Below the pieces are notes generated by a model. The model was given only the letters and a program-made list of their open reading frames with translations. It was not told the DNA's origin and made no database searches. A DNA stretch of 64,000 nucleotides from Actinomycetota bacterium (GTDB lineage: Bacteria; Actinomycetota; Acidimicrobiia; Acidimicrobiales; Ilumatobacteraceae), in contig JACQZZ010000097.1 in NCBI GenBank assembly GCA_016213625.1, positions 1 to 64,000 of the forward strand, in the 5' to 3' direction. This document shows positions 31,757 to 40,003 of the stretch, piece by piece. The number at the start of each line of letters is the position of its first letter. The stretch's first letter is position 1. Position numbers and translations under genes: made by a program.

Positions 31757-32674
31757 TCACAGGCCCTGACCGATGCCCAACCGTGCCGCCTCAGCCTGCG
31801 CGCGTCCGGCCGCGGCCGACCTGCCGTAGCGGTCGATCATCGCCCGGTTGGACCACCCAGCGGACGCCATCAGGCTCCCCTCGGTGCCGCCCTTCGACAA
31901 CCATGAGTGGGCGAAGAGGTGCCGCCACGCATGTGGATTCGCTCGCTCGACACCGGCCCACGCGGCACGACGTTGGAGCATCTGCTGGATGCCGGCCCCG
32001 CCGAACGCCTGCTCCTTGCCGAGCCAGAGAGCCTCGAGATGGGCGAGCCGGTGCAACGCCCTTGCGCGGAGGTAGCGCCGGAGCGCCAGGGCAGTGTGGT
32101 CGGGGAAGTAGACCACGCGACCCTTGCCACCCTTGCCGCGCACGATGTGGGCGGTCTGCGCCTTCAGGTCGACATCTGCCAGCGACAGCCCGGCACACTC
32201 GCCGCGCCGCATCCCGGTACCCAGCAGCATGCGGATGACCGCCTCGTCACGGATGCCGTAGAAGTCACGCTCACACGTAGCCAGGATCGCCTTCACCTGG
32301 TCATCCTGGAGCACCGGTACCACGGGCATCGACCGACGTGGCTTCTCCACAAGTGCGGTCGGATCAGTTTCAGCGAGCCCTTCCTGGCAGCACCACTTCC
32401 AGAAGGCCTGTAGACCGCCATGGCGGGTGATCGCGGTGCTGTCGCTCGTGCGGGCCAGCACGTCCGCCAGGTAGCCACGCACCTCCCCCGCCGTCACGTC
32501 ATCGGTGGTCGCATCAGGCCTTCCGTGCTCGGCGAGCCAGGTGGTCAACTGGGCAACGGCAGTGCCGTACACCTTTCGAGTCGCGGGCGACTTGTTCGCC
32601 GCCCGCATGGCCAGGTCCCACTCGTCCGCAGCGTCGGCAAGTAGCGCCCCTTGGGGCATGTTGGTCTTGGGCAT
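31757..32674 (-). CDS. Tyrosine recombinase / integrase
   Basis: Site-specific recombinase of 305 residues, expected to integrate and excise the element at the rel 3' end. N-terminal SAM-like core-binding domain (SPATRKVYGTAVAQLTTWL, AITRHGGLQAFWKWCC) and C-terminal catalytic domain with all key residues: Arg156 in GTGMRRGECAGL, Lys in RGKGGKGRVVYF, His248-x2-Arg251 in NPHAWRHLFAH, and nucleophile Tyr283 in GWSNRAMIDRYGR. ATG 32674 has a strong RBS (AGGAGGGG, 7 nt away). Similar in layout to XerC/XerD and short phage integrases. The gene is 148 nt from attR, the usual position for an integrase. Confidence 0.93.
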   Translation of the reverse strand: MPKTNMPQGALLADAADEWDLAMRAANKSPATRKVYGTAVAQLTTWLAEHGRPDATTDDVTAGEVRGYLADVLARTSDSTAITRHGGLQAFWKWCCQEGLAETDPTALVEKPRRSMPVVPVLQDDQVKAILATCERDFYGIRDEAVIRMLLGTGMRRGECAGLSLADVDLKAQTAHIVRGKGGKGRVVYFPDHTALALRRYLRARALHRLAHLEALWLGKEQAFGGAGIQQMLQRRAAWAGVERANPHAWRHLFAHSWLSKGGTEGSLMASAGWSNRAMIDRYGRSAAAGRAQAEAARLGIGQGL

Positions 32675-32807
32675 GGGAGCACCCCTCCTGTGTTCAGCGC
32701 CCCGGGGCACCGCTACCAACGGCCCGGGGCGCACGTATGTTCGATCCCCAGCCTACCGTATGGTGCACCCCTGTGGGTATGCGCGCCAGCATGGTGCAAG
32801 TACCCTG

Positions 32808-32824
32808 AGCAGGGCTTATGCGTC
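32808..32824 (+). repeat. 17-bp direct repeat, copy 2 (overlaps edge of attR)
   Basis: AGCAGGGCTTATGCGTC, one mismatch to 31725-31741. Its last three bases overlap the attR repeat. Confidence 0.5.
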
Positions 32825-32860
32825 AGCCGCCCTTGCCGGGGACCAGGCGGTAGGCGTCGT
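32822..32860. repeat. attR: right copy of 39-bp direct repeat, forms current rel 3' end
   Basis: Matches 24744-24782 at 38 of 39 positions. It supplies the last 11 codons and stop of the intact rel gene, so integration does not change the Rel protein. Confidence 0.88.
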
Positions 32861-35045
32861 ACACGGAGTCGATCTGCTTGATGGTGCGCAGGACGGACTC
32901 GAGGTGCGACGGGTCGCCCATCTCGAACTCGAAGCGCATCTTCGCCACTCGATCGGAGCCCGTGTGTGTGCTGCACGCCACGATGTTGACGTGCTGCTCG
33001 CTGAGCGAGTTGGCGACGTCGCGCAGCAGCTTCGACCGGTCGAGCGCGACGACTTCCACGGCGGCACGGAACAACGCCTTCGACTGGTCGCCGTCCCACT
33101 CCACCTCCACGAGGCGAGCGGCCTGCTCGTTCATCAGACTGCCGGCGTTGGCACAGTCGGCGCGGTGCACGGACACGCCGCGTCCACGGGTGACGAAGCC
33201 GATGATCTCGTCGCCGGGTACGGGCGTGCAGCACCGCGAGAGGCGCACCAGCACGTCGTCGATGCCCTCCACGTGCACGCCGGCGGTGTTGCGCGGCTTG
33301 CGATCGGTGGCGCTGTGCAACGCCGGCGCGGCGGGAAGCTGCTCGCTGTCGGAATCGTGATGCAGTCGCCGAGCCACCTTGCCGGCCACCGAACGCGCCG
33401 ACACGTGGCCCTCGCCGATGGCGGCGAGCATCGAGTCGAGATCGGAGTACGAGGCGGCTTCGATCTCTGCCGCGAGCGCGTCGCTGGCCCACAGGCGCTG
33501 CACGGGCAGGCCCTCCCGACGGAACTCCTTCGTGAGCTCGTCGCGGCCGGCTTCCACCATGTCGTCGCGACGCTCGCGAGAGAACCACTGCTTGATCTTG
33601 TTGCGCGCACGCGGCGACTCGACGAACTGCAACCAGTCGCGCGTGGGGCCCGCAGACTCGACCTTCGACGTGAAGATCTCGCAGGTGTCGCCGCTCTTCA
33701 TCTGATGGTGCAGCGGCACGAGGCGTCCGTTGACCTTGGCACCGATGCACGCGTGGCCCACCTCGGTGTGCACCGCGTAGGCGAAGTCGACCGTCGTCGA
33801 GCCGACGGGCAACGTGACGACCTTGCCCTTGGGGGTGAACACGAACACCTCGTCCTGCTCGAGGTCGGTCTTCAGGCTCTCCATGAACGCGGCGGGGTCG
33901 CTGACCTCTGCCTGCCAGTCGATGATGCGATTCAGCCAGTCGATCTCGGTGCTGGCGCCCACGCCGTCCTTGTAGGCCCAGTGCGCCGCCACGCCCCATT
34001 CGGCACGCTGGTGCATCTCGCGAGTGCGGATCTGCACCTCCACCACCTTGCCGCCCGGCCCGATGACCGTGGTGTGCAAGCTCTGATAGAGGTTGAACTT
34101 CGGCATCGCGATGTAGTCCTTGAACCGACCCACGACCGGCTTGTACCGACCATGGATGCAGCCGAGGGCCGCGTAGCAGTCCTTCACCGAATCGACGATG
34201 ACTCGGATGGCGATGAGGTCGAAGATGTCGTCGAACTCGCGCCCCTTCTGCACCATCTTCTCGTAGATGCTCCACAGGTGCTTGCCGCGGCCGGTGACCT
34301 CGGCCGAGATGTTCAACTCCTGCAGGCGTCCCCCGAACTCGGCGATCGCCTTTGCCAGGTACAGCTCTCGCTCGGGCGATCGCCCCGACACCAGATGGTC
34401 CAGTTCGGCGTAGCGCTTCGGGTACAGCGAGGCGAACGACAGGTCTTCGAGCTGCTGCTTGAGTTCCTGCATGCCCAGCCGGTGCGCGAGCGGGGCGTAG
34501 ATCTCCAACGTCTCGTGCGCGATGCGCTGCTGCTTCTCGGACGGCATCGCGGCGATGGTGCGCATGTTGTGCAGACGGTCGGCCAACTTGATGATGAGCA
34601 CGCGCAGGTCTCGCGCCATGGCCACCAACATCTTGCGCATGGTGGCGGCCTGCTGCGCCTCCTTGGAGTCGAACTGCAGGCGCTCGAGCTTGGTGACGCC
34701 GTCGACGATCTGCGCGACCTCCGCCCCGAACGCGGTCTCGACGTCGGCGATGGTGATCTCGGTGTCCTCCACCGCGTCGTGCAACAGCGCGGCGGCGAGG
34801 GAGATCTCATCGAGCCCCAGGTCGGCCACGATGCGGGCCACGGCCAGCGGATGGTTGATGTAGCTCTCGCCACTGCTGCGCAACTGGTGGCGGTGCGCCT
34901 CCTTGGCCGTCTCGTAGGCGCGGTTGATGAGCGCCACCGACGCCTTCGGGTGCCGCCGCCTGTAGGCCGTGAGCAGCGGTGTCAGCTCCTCGGCCGTCGC
35001 GTTCTGGTGGCGACGCCAGGGCAGAACACGATCGACCGCTGCCAT
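32823..35045 (-). CDS. rel: Bifunctional (p)ppGpp synthetase/hydrolase Rel
   Basis: Stringent-response enzyme making and degrading (p)ppGpp, 740 residues. HD hydrolase domain with SYINHPLAVA (His65) and LLHDAVEDTE (His89-Asp90); synthetase domain with GRFKDYIAMPK and NLYQSLHTTV, the RxKD form found in bifunctional Rel enzymes; TGS domain (DEVFVFTPKGKVVTLPVGST); zinc-finger/CC domain (LSRCCTPVPGDEIIGFVTRG); C-terminal ACT domain. The final codons lie inside attR of the mobile element; the protein sequence is unaffected. Its ATG overlaps the apt stop by one base (TGATG). Confidence 0.97.
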   Translation of the reverse strand: MAAVDRVLPWRRHQNATAEELTPLLTAYRRRHPKASVALINRAYETAKEAHRHQLRSSGESYINHPLAVARIVADLGLDEISLAAALLHDAVEDTEITIADVETAFGAEVAQIVDGVTKLERLQFDSKEAQQAATMRKMLVAMARDLRVLIIKLADRLHNMRTIAAMPSEKQQRIAHETLEIYAPLAHRLGMQELKQQLEDLSFASLYPKRYAELDHLVSGRSPERELYLAKAIAEFGGRLQELNISAEVTGRGKHLWSIYEKMVQKGREFDDIFDLIAIRVIVDSVKDCYAALGCIHGRYKPVVGRFKDYIAMPKFNLYQSLHTTVIGPGGKVVEVQIRTREMHQRAEWGVAAHWAYKDGVGASTEIDWLNRIIDWQAEVSDPAAFMESLKTDLEQDEVFVFTPKGKVVTLPVGSTTVDFAYAVHTEVGHACIGAKVNGRLVPLHHQMKSGDTCEIFTSKVESAGPTRDWLQFVESPRARNKIKQWFSRERRDDMVEAGRDELTKEFRREGLPVQRLWASDALAAEIEAASYSDLDSMLAAIGEGHVSARSVAGKVARRLHHDSDSEQLPAAPALHSATDRKPRNTAGVHVEGIDDVLVRLSRCCTPVPGDEIIGFVTRGRGVSVHRADCANAGSLMNEQAARLVEVEWDGDQSKALFRAAVEVVALDRSKLLRDVANSLSEQHVNIVACSTHTGSDRVAKMRFEFEMGDPSHLESVLRTIKQIDSVYDAYRLVPGKGG

Positions 35046-35572
35046 CAGTAGAGCGCCAGGCTCTCGACCAGGTGGCCCTTCAGCCGCTCACGACCGCCGA
35101 GCTCGGTGAGTTCGAGCAGGAACCCGAGGCCGGCGACCTGACCACCGAGCGCCTCGACCAGGCGGCAGGTGGCCTCGGCCGTGCCACCCGTGGCGAGCAC
35201 GTCGTCGATGATGAGGATGCGCTCGCCGGGGTGAATCGCGTCGCGGTGGATCTCGAGCTTGTCGCGCCCGTACTCCAGTTGGTACTCCTCGCGCACGACG
35301 GCCCACGGCAACTTGCCGGCCTTTCGCACCGGGATGAACGACGCGCCGAGGCAGTACGCCACCGGTGCGGCGACGATGAAGCCGCGAGCCTCCATGCCGA
35401 GCACACGATCGACCTGCACTCCGGCAAAGCGTTCGACGAGCTCGTCGATACTGCGCTTGAAACCGTGCTCGTCGCCGAGCAGCGGCGTGATGTCGCGGAA
35501 GGTGACTCCGGCCTCGGGGTAGTCGGGGATGTCGCGGATCAGTTCGGTGATCCAATGACCGTTGGACGCCAT
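35045..35572 (-). CDS. apt: Adenine phosphoribosyltransferase
   Basis: Purine salvage enzyme forming AMP from adenine and PRPP, 175 residues, the normal length. PRPP-binding motif [16 protein letters not shown], the [12 protein letters not shown]-terminal signature, [16 protein letters not shown] and the flexible loop [20 protein letters not shown] 35572 lies 6 nt after TACCCT. Placed between secF and rel as in most actinobacteria; coupled to rel by a one-base stop/start overlap. Confidence 0.96.
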   Translation of the reverse strand: MASNGHWITELIRDIPDYPEAGVTFRDITPLLGDEHGFKRSIDELVERFAGVQVDRVLGMEARGFIVAAPVAYCLGASFIPVRKAGKLPWAVVREEYQLEYGRDKLEIHRDAIHPGERILIIDDVLATGGTAEATCRLVEALGGQVAGLGFLLELTELGGRERLKGHLVESLALY

Positions 35573-35578
35573 GACCAG

Positions 35579-35584
35579 AGGGTA
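35579..35584 (-). promoter_or_regulatory. -10 box, leaderless promoter of apt-rel
   Basis: TACCCT on the minus strand, 6 nt before the apt ATG; it probably gives an apt-rel transcript separate from secDF. Confidence 0.45.
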
Positions 35585-35596
35585 CCGGTTGGGTTC

Positions 35597-36772
35597 CTAG
35601 GCCCGACGCTTCTTCTTGCGCGGCCGAGGCGTGTGCGTGAGCACTTCCGTGGGCGTGAGCACGGCCTGCGGCGCCGACGACTCGAGCACATCGGTGGACC
35701 GCTGACGAGCCCCGTCGCGGCGGCCACTGGGCATGCCGCCGTGCACCAGTCGCTCGAGCTCGGCACCGGTGGCATGGTGGCCGGCCGACGACTTGTACCG
35801 CGGCTCGCGCTCTTTCAGGATGGCCACCAACGGTGACGCGACGAAGATGCTCGAGTACGAGCCGGTGATGAGGCCCACCAGCAACGCCAAGGCGAACTCG
35901 CGCAGTGTGGCTGCGCCGAGGATGCCCGAGCCGAGCACCAACAGCGACAGCACCGGCAACACCGCGGCGAGACTGGTGTTCAGTGAGCGCATGAGCACCT
36001 GGTTCATGCTGACGTTGAGGATGTCGGCGTACGGCATGCGGTGGCTGGCGTAGCGCTTCTGGTTCTCGTCGAGTTTGTCGAACACCACGATGGTGTCGTA
36101 CAGGGAGAAGCCCAGGATCGTCAGGAACGCGACAACGGTGGCGGGCGTGACCTCGAACCCGAACACCGAGTACACGCCCACGCTCAGCAACACGTCGTGC
36201 AACATCGCGGCGATGGCGGCGAGCGCCATTCGCCATTCCAGTCGCCAGGCGATGAAGAGCGCGACGAGCACCATGAACACGATGAGTGCGCGTACCGCCT
36301 TCTCGGTGATGCTGGCGCCCCAGGTGGAACTGACCAGCTGCGTGGCCACCTCGTCGGTGGTGACGCCGGCCTTCTCTGCGAACGCTTCCTGCACGGCCAC
36401 CCGCACGGCGTCGGGCTGGTCGCCGACCTGGATCTCCAGGCTGCGACCGGTCTCCTTCGACGTGAGTTCCTGCACCTTGGCGGAGCCACCGTCGAGTCCT
36501 TGGTCGTTGAGAACGGCTCGCGCCTCGTCCTCGGTGAGGGTCTCGGAGGGGACCTCCCAGAGGACGCCACCCTTGAACTCGAGGCTGAGGTTCAACCCGC
36601 GGGTGACCAGCGAGCCCACGCTGATGAGGAGCAGCAGCGCCGAGATGGCGAGGCCGATCCAGCGCCGACCGTAGAAGTCGATGGCGGTCTCGCCGTGGTA
36701 CAGGCGGCCCCCCGGGCCACGCCGCGACGGCGGCGTGGGAGTGGAGTCGTCGGTGACGATGATGTCGGTCAT
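35597..36772 (-). CDS. secF: Protein translocase subunit SecF
   Basis: Membrane partner of SecD that uses the proton gradient to help release exported proteins, 391 residues. Six membrane segments with one periplasmic domain after the first (WIGLAISALLLLISVGSL, then LSLEFKGGVLWEV). The conserved DTIVVFDKLDENQ follows segment 4, and GSGILGAATLREFALALLVGLITG is typical. The C-terminal tail of about 75 residues is cytoplasmic and basic (TPRPRKKKRRA), longer than in E. coli. ATG 36772 overlaps the secD stop by 4 bp. Confidence 0.96.
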   Translation of the reverse strand: MTDIIVTDDSTPTPPSRRGPGGRLYHGETAIDFYGRRWIGLAISALLLLISVGSLVTRGLNLSLEFKGGVLWEVPSETLTEDEARAVLNDQGLDGGSAKVQELTSKETGRSLEIQVGDQPDAVRVAVQEAFAEKAGVTTDEVATQLVSSTWGASITEKAVRALIVFMVLVALFIAWRLEWRMALAAIAAMLHDVLLSVGVYSVFGFEVTPATVVAFLTILGFSLYDTIVVFDKLDENQKRYASHRMPYADILNVSMNQVLMRSLNTSLAAVLPVLSLLVLGSGILGAATLREFALALLVGLITGSYSSIFVASPLVAILKEREPRYKSSAGHHATGAELERLVHGGMPSGRRDGARQRSTDVLESSAPQAVLTPTEVLTHTPRPRKKKRRA

Positions 36773-38382
36773 GACGAGGCTCCCTGCGTGGCAGTGACTT
36801 CGATGCCCATCACCTTCTGGCGTTCCATCCAACGTGTACGAGCGAGGAGGAGCACCATCGGGCGAGTGAAGAAGTAGGCGACGATCAGGTCGCAGAGGGT
36901 GGACAGGCCGAGGAAGAACGCGAAGCCTCGCACCGCGCCCACGGTGAGGTACCACAGCACCAGTGCGCCGATGAGCGACACGAGGTCGGCGATGACGATG
37001 GTGCGCCACGCTCCCTGGAAGCCACGCTGTGCGCTGTTGCGCATGGTCTTGCCCGATCTCACCTCGTCCTTCAATCGTTCGAAGAACACCACGTAGGAGT
37101 CCACGGTGACACCCACCGACACGATGATGCCGGCGATACCGGCCAGCGACAGGGCGAGGCCGTTGGTGGTGGACAGCCAGGTGATGATGCCCCACAGCAA
37201 TGCGCCGGAGACGGTGATGCCGATGGCCACGATGAGACCGAGCAGTCGGTAGTAGGCGACCATGAAGATCAGCACGAGCAGGACGCCGAAGAGGCCGGAG
37301 ATGACCGCGGCGCGCAACGAGTCCTTGCCGAGGCTCGGCGACACGTTCTGCACGGATTGCAACTGCAACTGCACCGGAAGCGAGCCACTGTTCAACACTC
37401 GGGCGAGATTCTTCGCCTCGTTCTCGCTGAACGAGCCGCTGATCTCCACGCTGCCGGTGAACTGCTCCTGCTGCACCGTGGCGACGGACTGCAGCGTGCC
37501 GTCGAGGTCGATGGAGATCTGCTGCGTGGGGCACGTGGCCTCGGCGTTGTAGCACTGCCGCGCCAGGTTGTTCCAGATGTCTTCGCCCTCGGCGCCGCCC
37601 CGAAGGTCGACGGTGACGCCCCAGCCCTTGCCCGGGATGATGACGGCGTTGGCGTTGGTGAACACCTCACCGGTGCCCTGCTGGGGGCCGACGTAGCAGT
37701 ACTCGGGCGGATCCGAGCTGAACACCGGCAACAGCTGGTTGTTGTTCGGGTCGCTCTCCTGCACCGGAACGCCGTTCTCGTCGAGCGCCGGCGTGGTGGT
37801 GCTGGTGGCCGGCGCGGCGACGGGCACGATGCCCACGGTGGTGGTGGTGTCGCCGGCCACGGTGGTGCTGGTGTCGGTCGCGGCCGTGGTGGGCTCGGTG
37901 GCGGCCGTGGTGGTGGTGTTCCCCGCGCTCACCGCACGCGAGGGACCGCCTGCGGCGGTGGTGCTGGTGGCTGCGGAGGTGGTGCTGCTGCCGGCCACCG
38001 TGGTGCTGGTGGGGCTGGTGTCGAGCACCTGGCATTGCGCGAGCACCGGACGGAGGTACACCTGGCCGGTGACCTGCACGAGCTCGACGGCCTGCTGCTG
38101 GTTCTGCACGCCGGGCAGGTTCACCACGATGGTGTCGCCCTGGCGAAGGATCTCGGGCTCGGCGACACCGAGGCTGTCGACGCGTTCACGGATCTTCTCG
38201 ACGGCGAGATCGAGGCTCTCGTCGCTGTAGTCGGTGCCGGGCTTGGGCTGCTGCGTGACCGAGATGCCGCCCTGCAGATCGAGTCCGAGCGCCGGCTTGC
38301 TGTCGGTGATGATCGTGAGCAGCAGCGCGCCGTAGGCGACGACCATGATGCCCACGAGCGAGACGATGAGTTTGCGACGCAT
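36769..38382 (-). CDS. secD: Protein translocase subunit SecD with Thr/Ser-rich insertion
   Basis: 537 residues. Motifs of SecD are clear: first membrane segment (SLVGIMVVAYGALLLTII), LGLDLQGGISV, the P1 domain (VVNLPGVQNQQQAVEL), and the C-terminal membrane domain with SPSLGKDSLRAAVISG, VTVDSYVVFFERLKDEVRSG and GFAFFLGLSTLCDLIVAYFFTRP. Residues about 121-200 are a low-complexity Thr/Ala/Ser insertion (for example TSPTSTTVAGSSTTSAATST) on the outer side of the membrane; E. coli SecD has no such stretch. Operon yajC-secD-secF, coupled to secF by ATGA. Confidence 0.95.
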   Translation of the reverse strand: MRRKLIVSLVGIMVVAYGALLLTIITDSKPALGLDLQGGISVTQQPKPGTDYSDESLDLAVEKIRERVDSLGVAEPEILRQGDTIVVNLPGVQNQQQAVELVQVTGQVYLRPVLAQCQVLDTSPTSTTVAGSSTTSAATSTTAAGGPSRAVSAGNTTTTAATEPTTAATDTSTTVAGDTTTTVGIVPVAAPATSTTTPALDENGVPVQESDPNNNQLLPVFSSDPPEYCYVGPQQGTGEVFTNANAVIIPGKGWGVTVDLRGGAEGEDIWNNLARQCYNAEATCPTQQISIDLDGTLQSVATVQQEQFTGSVEISGSFSENEAKNLARVLNSGSLPVQLQLQSVQNVSPSLGKDSLRAAVISGLFGVLLVLIFMVAYYRLLGLIVAIGITVSGALLWGIITWLSTTNGLALSLAGIAGIIVSVGVTVDSYVVFFERLKDEVRSGKTMRNSAQRGFQGAWRTIVIADLVSLIGALVLWYLTVGAVRGFAFFLGLSTLCDLIVAYFFTRPMVLLLARTRWMERQKVMGIEVTATQGASS

Positions 38383-38390
38383 GGTGAGTG

Positions 38391-38804
38391 TCAGGACTCG
38401 TCGGGGCTGGAGGCGGTGATGTCGCCGTCGACGGCGGTGTTCTTGGGCAGCGTGGCGTCGTTGGGCGGCGTGGCGGTCTCGCCCTTCGCGGTGTCCACCT
38501 TGCGGTGGATGGCCTGACGGGCGACGCGGATCTGCACGTTGTCGTCGATCTCGATCCAGGCGATGTCGCCGTCGAACCCGGTGACGAAGCCGTACAGACC
38601 GGCGGTGGTCATGACCTCGTCACCCACCTCGATGTTCTTCTGCAGCGCGACCTGCTCGCGCTGGCGGCGACGCTGGGGACGGATGAGCAGGAAGTACATC
38701 GCCAGACCGATGAGGCCGAAGATGGCGAGCTGGGCGATGGCGGCACCGCCGCCGCTGTTGCTGTCGGCGGCGAACACCGACGCCGCGGAATGGATCGAGC
38801 GCAT
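38391..38804 (-). CDS. yajC: Sec translocon accessory protein YajC
   Basis: Single-span membrane protein of the SecDF-YajC complex, 137 residues. Membrane helix IAQLAIFGLIGLAMYFLLI followed by the hallmark RPQRRRQREQ, then the YajC core KNIEVGDEVMTTAGLYGFVTG. The C-terminus is extended and acidic. ATG 38804 preferred over an upstream in-frame TTG. Ends 8 nt before secD. Confidence 0.93.
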   Translation of the reverse strand: MRSIHSAASVFAADSNSGGGAAIAQLAIFGLIGLAMYFLLIRPQRRRQREQVALQKNIEVGDEVMTTAGLYGFVTGFDGDIAWIEIDDNVQIRVARQAIHRKVDTAKGETATPPNDATLPKNTAVDGDITASSPDES

Positions 38805-38905
38805 AATGGAGACGACCAACTGTTCACGTGAGAAGGGAAGTCGGCCCGTGGGGCCGAGCGGCGATTCTAGCCAGCACCGGACGGCATCGGCAGATCACCC
38901 CCGCT

Positions 38906-40003
38906 TCATCCCCAGACGTCGAGCACCTGCGCCCTGAGCGCGGGGAACGTTCCGCCGCCGATGGCATCACGCATGCGCTGCATCAGTTGCAGCGTCCACG
39001 ACACGTTGTGCAGGCTCATCAGGCGCGCCGCGGTCGGCTCTCCCACCTGGAACAGGTGGCGGATGTAGCCCCTGGAGTGGCGCGCACACACCTCGCAGGC
39101 GCACTCGGCGTCGATCGGCTCGTCGCTGAGCGCCCACTTGGCGTTCTTCACGTGCAACCGGCCGCCAGCGGTGAGCGCCGTGCCATGACGGCCGATACGG
39201 GTCTGCATCACGCAGTCGAACTGGTCCACGCCGAGCGCCACGGCCTCGACCAGGCTCGCCGGGTCGCCCACGCCCATCAGGTACCGGGGACGATCCTGCG
39301 GAAGGTGCTGGATGGCGGCGGCCAGGGCCGGCAGCATCTCGGCCCGGGTCTCCCCCACACTCAGCCCACCGATGCCGTACCCGTCGAAGCCGACCGCCAC
39401 CGTGCGCTGGGCGCTCTCGGCTCGCATCGACTCGCTGACCCCGCCCTGCACGATGCCGAACAGTGCCTGGTCGTCGCGCAGGTGCGCCGCCTTTGCCCTC
39501 GCCGCCCAGGCCGAGGTGCGTTCGAGACCGAGCCGCACGACATCGGGCGTGGACGGCAGCGACACGCACACGTCGAGCACCATCTGGATGTCGGCACCCA
39601 GCAGCTCCTGGGTGCGCACGGCGATCTCCGGAGTGAACCGGTGCGACGACCCGTCGTAGGTGCTCTTGAACGTGACGCCGTCGTCGTCGACCTTCGGGTC
39701 GAGCGAGAAGACCTGGAATCCGCCCGAGTCGGTGAGCGTGAGGCCACCCCACGCCGCGAACTTCCCGAGGCCACCGAACTGCGCCACCGTCTCTGCACCC
39801 GGCCGGAGCATCAGGTGATAGGTGTTGCCGAGCACGATGTCGGCGCCGAGCCGCTCGTAATCGGCGGCGCTGAGGTACTTGATGGCGCCGCGGGTGCCCA
39901 CCGGCATGAAGCACGGGGTGCGGTAGGAGCCGCGGGCGGTGGTGGCCACTCCGGCGCGGGCCGCGCCATCCGTGGCAGTGGCCTGGAAGCGAACGGGATG
40001 CAT
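38906..40003 (-). CDS. tgt: tRNA-guanine transglycosylase
   Basis: Exchanges guanine for the queuine precursor at position 34 of tRNAs, 365 residues. LGNTYHLMLRPG, catalytic LTDSGGFQVFSL, FGIVQGGVSESMR, and the zinc site CACEVCARHSRGYIRHLF with the following HN. Two normally conserved motifs differ: QFDCVMQTRIGRHG where FDCVLPTRNARNG-like is expected, and VLDVCVSLPST instead of DECTPYP. The nucleophile Asp in FDCV is kept. Immediately downstream of queA (start and stop adjacent), fitting the queuosine pathway. Confidence 0.92.
   Translation of the reverse strand: MHPVRFQATATDGAARAGVATTARGSYRTPCFMPVGTRGAIKYLSAADYERLGADIVLGNTYHLMLRPGAETVAQFGGLGKFAAWGGLTLTDSGGFQVFSLDPKVDDDGVTFKSTYDGSSHRFTPEIAVRTQELLGADIQMVLDVCVSLPSTPDVVRLGLERTSAWAARAKAAHLRDDQALFGIVQGGVSESMRAESAQRTVAVGFDGYGIGGLSVGETRAEMLPALAAAIQHLPQDRPRYLMGVGDPASLVEAVALGVDQFDCVMQTRIGRHGTALTAGGRLHVKNAKWALSDEPIDAECACEVCARHSRGYIRHLFQVGEPTAARLMSLHNVSWTLQLMQRMRDAIGGGTFPALRAQVLDVWG

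Larger units (their letters stand above)
24744..32860. mobile_element. Integrated capsid-encoding phage-satellite-like element at the rel 3' end
   Basis: About 8.1 kb between two 39-bp direct repeats derived from the end of rel. A tyrosine integrase lies beside the right repeat. Contents from left to right: a hypothetical protein, a head-tail-adaptor-like protein (both minus), a prohead-protease-like protein and an HK97-like major capsid protein (both plus), then on the minus strand a zinc-ribbon protein, a HEPN-motif protein, an Mrr endonuclease, a small protein, a probable replication initiator, two micro-proteins and the integrase. No portal, terminase, tail or lysis gene is recognisable, so it should depend on a helper phage. 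Size and content recall phiRv1/phiRv2 of M. tuberculosis. The flanking order rel ... hisS-aspS is the conserved chromosomal order once the element is removed. Confidence 0.85.

Noticed and set aside
32505-35051. 848-codon open frame on the plus strand opposite rel
   Set aside because: Antisense shadow of rel; His/Arg-rich translation without recognisable structure. It also crosses attR, which a real gene would not.
37782-38022. Repetitive Thr-codon stretch considered as a CRISPR-like or satellite repeat
   Set aside because: It is in frame within secD and encodes a Thr/Ser/Ala-rich linker; repeats are irregular with no spacers.
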